A program made the position numbers and the translations under genes. From NCBI GenBank assembly GCA_015660885.1, contig JACTUB010000003.1:1-64000 (forward strand): DNA of 64,000 nucleotides, given 5' to 3'. The DNA comes from Methanoregulaceae archaeon (lineage in GTDB: Archaea; Halobacteriota; Methanomicrobia; Methanomicrobiales; Methanospirillaceae). The notes below the pieces were generated by a model, which was not told where the DNA came from, did not search any database, and was given only the letters and a program-made list of their open reading frames with translations. Each line of letters starts with the position of its first letter. Position 1 is the stretch's first letter. Positions 60,718 through 64,000 of the stretch are shown here, piece after piece.

Positions 60718-61860
60718 ATGCTCTACAGGAAAATGAAAAAAACCGCACCGGAACTCTCCATCCTCGGGTTCGGATGCATGAGGCTCCCTACAAGGGATAA
60801 CGGGCAGATTGACGAGGAACAGGCAACCGGAATGCTCCATTATGCGATTGACCATGGTGTGAATTATGTCGATACCGCATACCCCTATCACAATGGAGAG
60901 AGCGAACCGTTTGTCGGACGGGCACTTGCCGGCGGATATCGTGAAAAGGTGAACCTCGCAACCAAGCTCCCGAGCTGGCTGATCAAGTCCCGCGGGGACA
61001 TGGACAGATATCTCGATGAGCAGCTCGCCCGGCTCAGGACCGACCATATCGATTTTTACCTCATGCACGGGCTCAACCGGCCGTTCTGGGAGAACCTCTC
61101 GGCGCTCGGTGTCACAGACTTTCTTGACAATGCAATCGGGGACAAGCGGATTCGCCATGCCGGGTTCTCGTTCCATGACAACACGGCGCTCTTCAAAGAG
61201 ATCGTGGACAGCTACGACTGGGCGTTCGCCCAGATCCAGTACAATTTCATGGACGAGCACTACCAGGCAGGGACGGAAGGGCTAAGATATGCGGCGAAGA
61301 AAGGGCTCGGCATCGTGGTCATGGAGCCGATCCGGGGCGGTCTGCTTGCCAGGGATCTCCCTGGTATTTCAGGGATATGGCAGAAAGCAAAGGTTCAGCA
61401 TACGCCCGCCGAATGGGCGCTCCGCTGGGTCTGGAACCATCCGGAAGTGACCGTCGTCCTCTCGGGTATGTCGGCCCCGGAGCAGATCCGTCAGAATGTG
61501 GCTCTCGCTGAGACCGGGCTCGCAGGTTCGCTTACGAGCAAAGAGCTCTCCCTGTTCGGGAAGGTCAGGAAAGAGCTGGAAAAGCGTATAATAATCCCCT
61601 GCACCGGATGCAAGTACTGCGTGCCCTGCTCACACGGGGTGAGCATTCCGGAGTGCTTCGAGATGTTCAACCGTGGGCACATGTACGAGGACAAAGAAGA
61701 GGCCCGGCAGCATTATTTGACGTTTCTCGGCGGTTTCTTCGACGGCACTCCCCATTACGCCTCGCTCTGCCAGGAATGCGGGGAATGCGAGAAGAAATGC
61801 CCCCAGAGCCTACCGATCCGCGAGAACCTGAAAATAGTAGCCGAATATTTCGGGAAATAA
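60718..61860 (+). CDS. Aldo/keto reductase with C-terminal ferredoxin domain
   Basis: A 380-residue protein. The barrel has GFGCMRLPT, DTAYPYHNGESE (Asp and Tyr of the catalytic set), LATKLPSW (Lys) and YLMHGLN (His). The C-terminus carries two Cys clusters, CTGCKYCVPCSHGV and CQECGECEKKCPQSL, for [4Fe-4S] centres. Such fused enzymes are common in anaerobes and probably reduce substrates using ferredoxin-type electrons. Single gene, substrate unknown. Confidence 0.93.
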   Translation: MLYRKMKKTAPELSILGFGCMRLPTRDNGQIDEEQATGMLHYAIDHGVNYVDTAYPYHNGESEPFVGRALAGGYREKVNLATKLPSWLIKSRGDMDRYLDEQLARLRTDHIDFYLMHGLNRPFWENLSALGVTDFLDNAIGDKRIRHAGFSFHDNTALFKEIVDSYDWAFAQIQYNFMDEHYQAGTEGLRYAAKKGLGIVVMEPIRGGLLARDLPGISGIWQKAKVQHTPAEWALRWVWNHPEVTVVLSGMSAPEQIRQNVALAETGLAGSLTSKELSLFGKVRKELEKRIIIPCTGCKYCVPCSHGVSIPECFEMFNRGHMYEDKEEARQHYLTFLGGFFDGTPHYASLCQECGECEKKCPQSLPIRENLKIVAEYFGK

Positions 61861-62417
61861 TAAATTCTTCCATTTTTTTGGTGCAGTAAAATTCGATGTG
61901 CCCACGTTCCGGGCATAGACGACCTGGAAAAGGAAATGAACGCTAAACCTGCAGTTTCTTTTTTTAAAAAGGCTTACTTCTTTCTTCCTGTCTTTTCCAA
62001 GATCCTGTTCCTGTTCATCTCTGCTTCAACAAGTGATGGATTCATCAGAATAGGCAATCATTCAAGGAAGATCCGCACGTCCAAACTGAAGACCTTTATT
62101 TGGATCTGCTGCTTCCTACGTTTCAGGCAGGGGAGGATTATACCTCCCGGGCTTCTGTTCCGTTTTCGGGGAAAAAAGGGAGAGATTAAAAAATTAATGG
62201 GTCCGGTTGCCTTTCAGGAAAATCCACTAAGATTATACTTTATAGTTGTTCGTTCTGGCAGGGGTGATAAAAAAATCTCAATCGATTTGGTCCCGTTGAT
62301 CGGATAGTAAATCATATTCCGCAAACCATGAGTTAAGCCGATGCCCGGGAGTTATTTTCGCCAGGTAACGGGAAATCTCCTGCCGATATGAATCAGTCTA
62401 TCCTTAGGCGCTGATTG
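61861..62417. other. Region without a convincing gene
   Basis: A plus-strand ATG frame of 123 codons at 61936-62307 is rich in Phe, Arg and Lys. It has no recognisable family or ribosome binding site and is probably not translated. No other gene or repeat is seen in this 557-base gap. Confidence 0.4.
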
Positions 62418-63020
62418 TCATACAACCCATGGAATAATCACCGCTCTTACATCCCTTTTATACTGCAGGTATTCCTCCCTGAACTTTTCAAGCAGGATCT
62501 CCTCCTCGGCCTTAATCTTAACCAGGACAGAGACGATACCGATAATGAGGGCGACGAATGCGAGCAGCTCGCCGATGGCGATGGCAGCTCCAACAAATGC
62601 GACGAGGAGTCCGGTATACATCGGGTTCCGCACGATCCGGTACGGGCCCGTCCTGATAATCCGGTGGCCGACCTTGACCATAACCATGCTGCTCCAGTAC
62701 TTGCCGAGGTGACGCCGTGCCCATGCAGAAAACCCGAGTCCTGCGATGGTGAGGACGATCCCGGTTATCCCTGCAACTGGTGAATCGGGAATCACACGGA
62801 GGACAAGGGTTTGAGATTCATACCTGGCGAGGATGATCACAAGGATCATGACAATTATCGCGATAATGAACGACCACTGAATATACCGGGAGGACCTCCG
62901 CTCAACCGGAGCACCGACCTGGAGCGCAGGGATGAAGAGGAAAGCCATAAAGACAGCCCAAATACTGGCGATAATCTGGAGACAGGTAACCATGATTTTG
63001 CTCTCCCGCTCTCCTGACAT
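62418..63020 (-). CDS. Isoprenylcysteine carboxyl methyltransferase-like membrane protein
   Basis: A 200-residue membrane protein with five hydrophobic segments. GPYRIVRNPMYTG near residues 127-139 and EEEILLEKFREEYLQYKRDV near the C-terminus are the hallmark motifs of the ICMT/PEMT family, which use SAM to methylate small molecules or protein ends at membranes. In archaea members are probably involved in lipid or protein methylation; the substrate is unknown. Single gene. Confidence 0.9.
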   Translation of the reverse strand: MSGERESKIMVTCLQIIASIWAVFMAFLFIPALQVGAPVERRSSRYIQWSFIIAIIVMILVIILARYESQTLVLRVIPDSPVAGITGIVLTIAGLGFSAWARRHLGKYWSSMVMVKVGHRIIRTGPYRIVRNPMYTGLLVAFVGAAIAIGELLAFVALIIGIVSVLVKIKAEEEILLEKFREEYLQYKRDVRAVIIPWVV

Positions 63021-63347
63021 CAGGCCCCGGTCGTGCGTTGTCCGGGCAGGACTAATCTATTTCCCGTGCAACACCAATCCGGTCCGTCAGGACAAGTCTT
63101 TTCGTCCATGCCTGTTGGTCGTTGCTCCCCCAATAATGTTTCTTGGGTCCGTGCAGGAAAGGAAAACCTTGGAGCATGCAATAATTCCAGGGCCCGTCAA
63201 GAAGTCCGTGTCTTCTTGTATCCTAAGGAGGAGGTGATTAACGATGAGTTATCCAGGGGATAATTAATGCGTTCTCCCGTATCCCATGTAGTTCTTAATA
63301 TCTATTTATATCCGATACCAATTAATACACAAAGCAAGGGATTACAA
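63021..63347. other. Spacer with a promoter-like element
   Basis: No gene is visible. A TATA-like TCTATTTATATC at 63301-63312 lies about 36 bases before the ATG at 63348. Confidence 0.4.
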
Positions 63348-63629
63348 ATGCCCATTTTGAAGAGTGTTGACACTATGTCACTGGCAAAGATCACCACGCT
63401 GTTTGGTGTGGTTATTGGACTGGTGATGGGAATTTTCTACGGGATTGTTGCAGCAGTAATCGGTATTCACCGTGGATTTGCCCTAGGTGCGATAGCAGGA
63501 ATCGCCCTTGTTTTCATCATGCCGGTTCTAGGTGCGGTGTGTGGATTTATCTCCGGGGTAGTCCATGCATTCCTGTATAATGTATTTGCAAAATGGGTTG
63601 GCGGTATTAATTTGGAGTTCCAGCAGTAA
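63348..63629 (+). CDS. Small DUF3566-like membrane protein (second copy)
   Basis: A protein of 93 residues from ATG 63348 (MPILKSVDTMSLAK), with two to three hydrophobic segments and the GAVCGFISGVVHAFLYN motif. It is a paralogue of the protein at 49881-50183. Function unknown. Confidence 0.8.
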   Translation: MPILKSVDTMSLAKITTLFGVVIGLVMGIFYGIVAAVIGIHRGFALGAIAGIALVFIMPVLGAVCGFISGVVHAFLYNVFAKWVGGINLEFQQ

Positions 63630-63683
63630 CAAATCTGGATCGCATTGAACGAGGGGTAAATCATTCTACAAGCAAGGTGAGGT

Positions 63684-63944
63684 ATGGTCGAACAGATCAT
63701 TAACGGATTGAGGTATGACACGGAAAAATCCGCGTTGATTGCGTCTTCAAAAGACGGAGCGAAACATCTCTATCAGACAAAGAAGAGTCGATTCTTTCTA
63801 TACTTCGAACATCCGGGTCAAAGTACTGTCGCACCCTATCTTGAGGCGATAAACACCTCGAGAGCAAAACGGGAATACGGGTCAATGCCGAAACAATTAG
63901 TTCCCTGGAACAAAGTGTTCGGGAGTAAAGTGGAAGATGCATAA
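63684..63944 (+). CDS. Hypothetical protein
   Basis: An 86-residue basic soluble protein (MVEQIINGLRYDTEKSALI, then KHLYQTKKSRFFLYFEHPGQ). The first half could form a beta hairpin. It follows the DUF3566-like gene by 54 bases on the same strand and may be cotranscribed. No family recognised. Confidence 0.6.
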   Translation: MVEQIINGLRYDTEKSALIASSKDGAKHLYQTKKSRFFLYFEHPGQSTVAPYLEAINTSRAKREYGSMPKQLVPWNKVFGSKVEDA

Positions 63945-64000
63945 CCGATACCTCGAATAAATTTTTCCCAGATAACGTTTCTGCCCCCAAGCCAGGATCT

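Noticed and set aside
61936..62307. 123-codon ORF upstream of the methyltransferase-like gene
   Set aside because: Composition is dominated by Phe, Lys and Arg, with no domain or ribosome binding site. Kept only as part of the gap note.
1..64000. CRISPR arrays
   Set aside because: No run of evenly spaced direct repeats with unique spacers was seen. The repeats found (R1, R2, R3) are dispersed, not tandem.
1..64000. tRNA and rRNA genes
   Set aside because: No cloverleaf with a T-loop consensus in the right context and no rRNA-like block was recognised by eye. A tRNAscan-SE and Infernal run would settle this.

Overview
The window looks like a chromosomal segment of a methanogenic archaeon, most likely of the order Methanomicrobiales (Methanoregula-like). 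The strongest evidence is the six-gene cluster at 34406-40156, which holds fused sulfopyruvate decarboxylase (ComDE), cysteate synthase and a COG1900/DUF39-ferredoxin protein. That is the coenzyme M route used by Methanosarcinales and Methanomicrobiales. TATA-box promoters, PAS-rich histidine kinases, PEGA and DUF4352 lipoproteins and many small Fe-S or zinc proteins fit the same assignment. This is inferred from gene content; no rRNA, tRNA or CRISPR array was recognised.

Region 1 (1-13 kb) is a visibly A+T-rich defence island. It carries an XRE control protein overlapping a DUF3427-DUF3883 restriction endonuclease, a Vsr-type endonuclease, and an opposing operon of C5-cytosine methyltransferase, GHKL (MutL/MORC-like) ATPase and a predicted methyltransferase-like partner. 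A dsRBD-less RNase III protein follows, then a YaaA-AlbA_2 fusion, a Cys-rich unknown protein and a DUF2779 nuclease.

Region 2 (13-33 kb) mixes a second RNase III-like protein, sensory PAS proteins, two ABC-2 export systems, a ferredoxin, an AHSA1-type protein, a bacterial-type shikimate kinase-like protein, a hemerythrin, an Mrr-like nuclease, a TPR protein, a HepT-MntA toxin-antitoxin pair, an isochorismatase-like hydrolase and a radical SAM protein. It also holds two families of intergenic repeats: an element of about 320 bp in two copies, and a shorter two-module repeat in at least four places. One repeat copy sits where a PAS protein is cut short.

Region 3 (33-46.5 kb) is core metabolism. 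The coenzyme M operon has six genes that all overlap, with a divergent HTH regulator. Around it are an amidohydrolase/radical SAM pair, rubredoxin, a ferredoxin-like protein, an alpha/beta hydrolase and a frameshifted flavin-reductase-like pseudogene.

Region 4 (46.5-64 kb) holds MscL, a membrane histidine kinase flanked by short repeats, an UppP phosphatase, a DUF937 protein, a second isochorismatase-like protein, a third RNase III protein (the only one with all four metal ligands), a TIM-barrel protein, a HIT protein, lipoproteins, a membrane AlbA_2 protein, an aldo/keto reductase with a ferredoxin tail and an isoprenylcysteine methyltransferase-like enzyme. One DUF4352-type lipoprotein is interrupted by an in-frame TGA. 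Several genes shorter than 60 codons were read directly from the sequence: 16332, 33293, 33451, 47060, 49438, 57376 and 58498.
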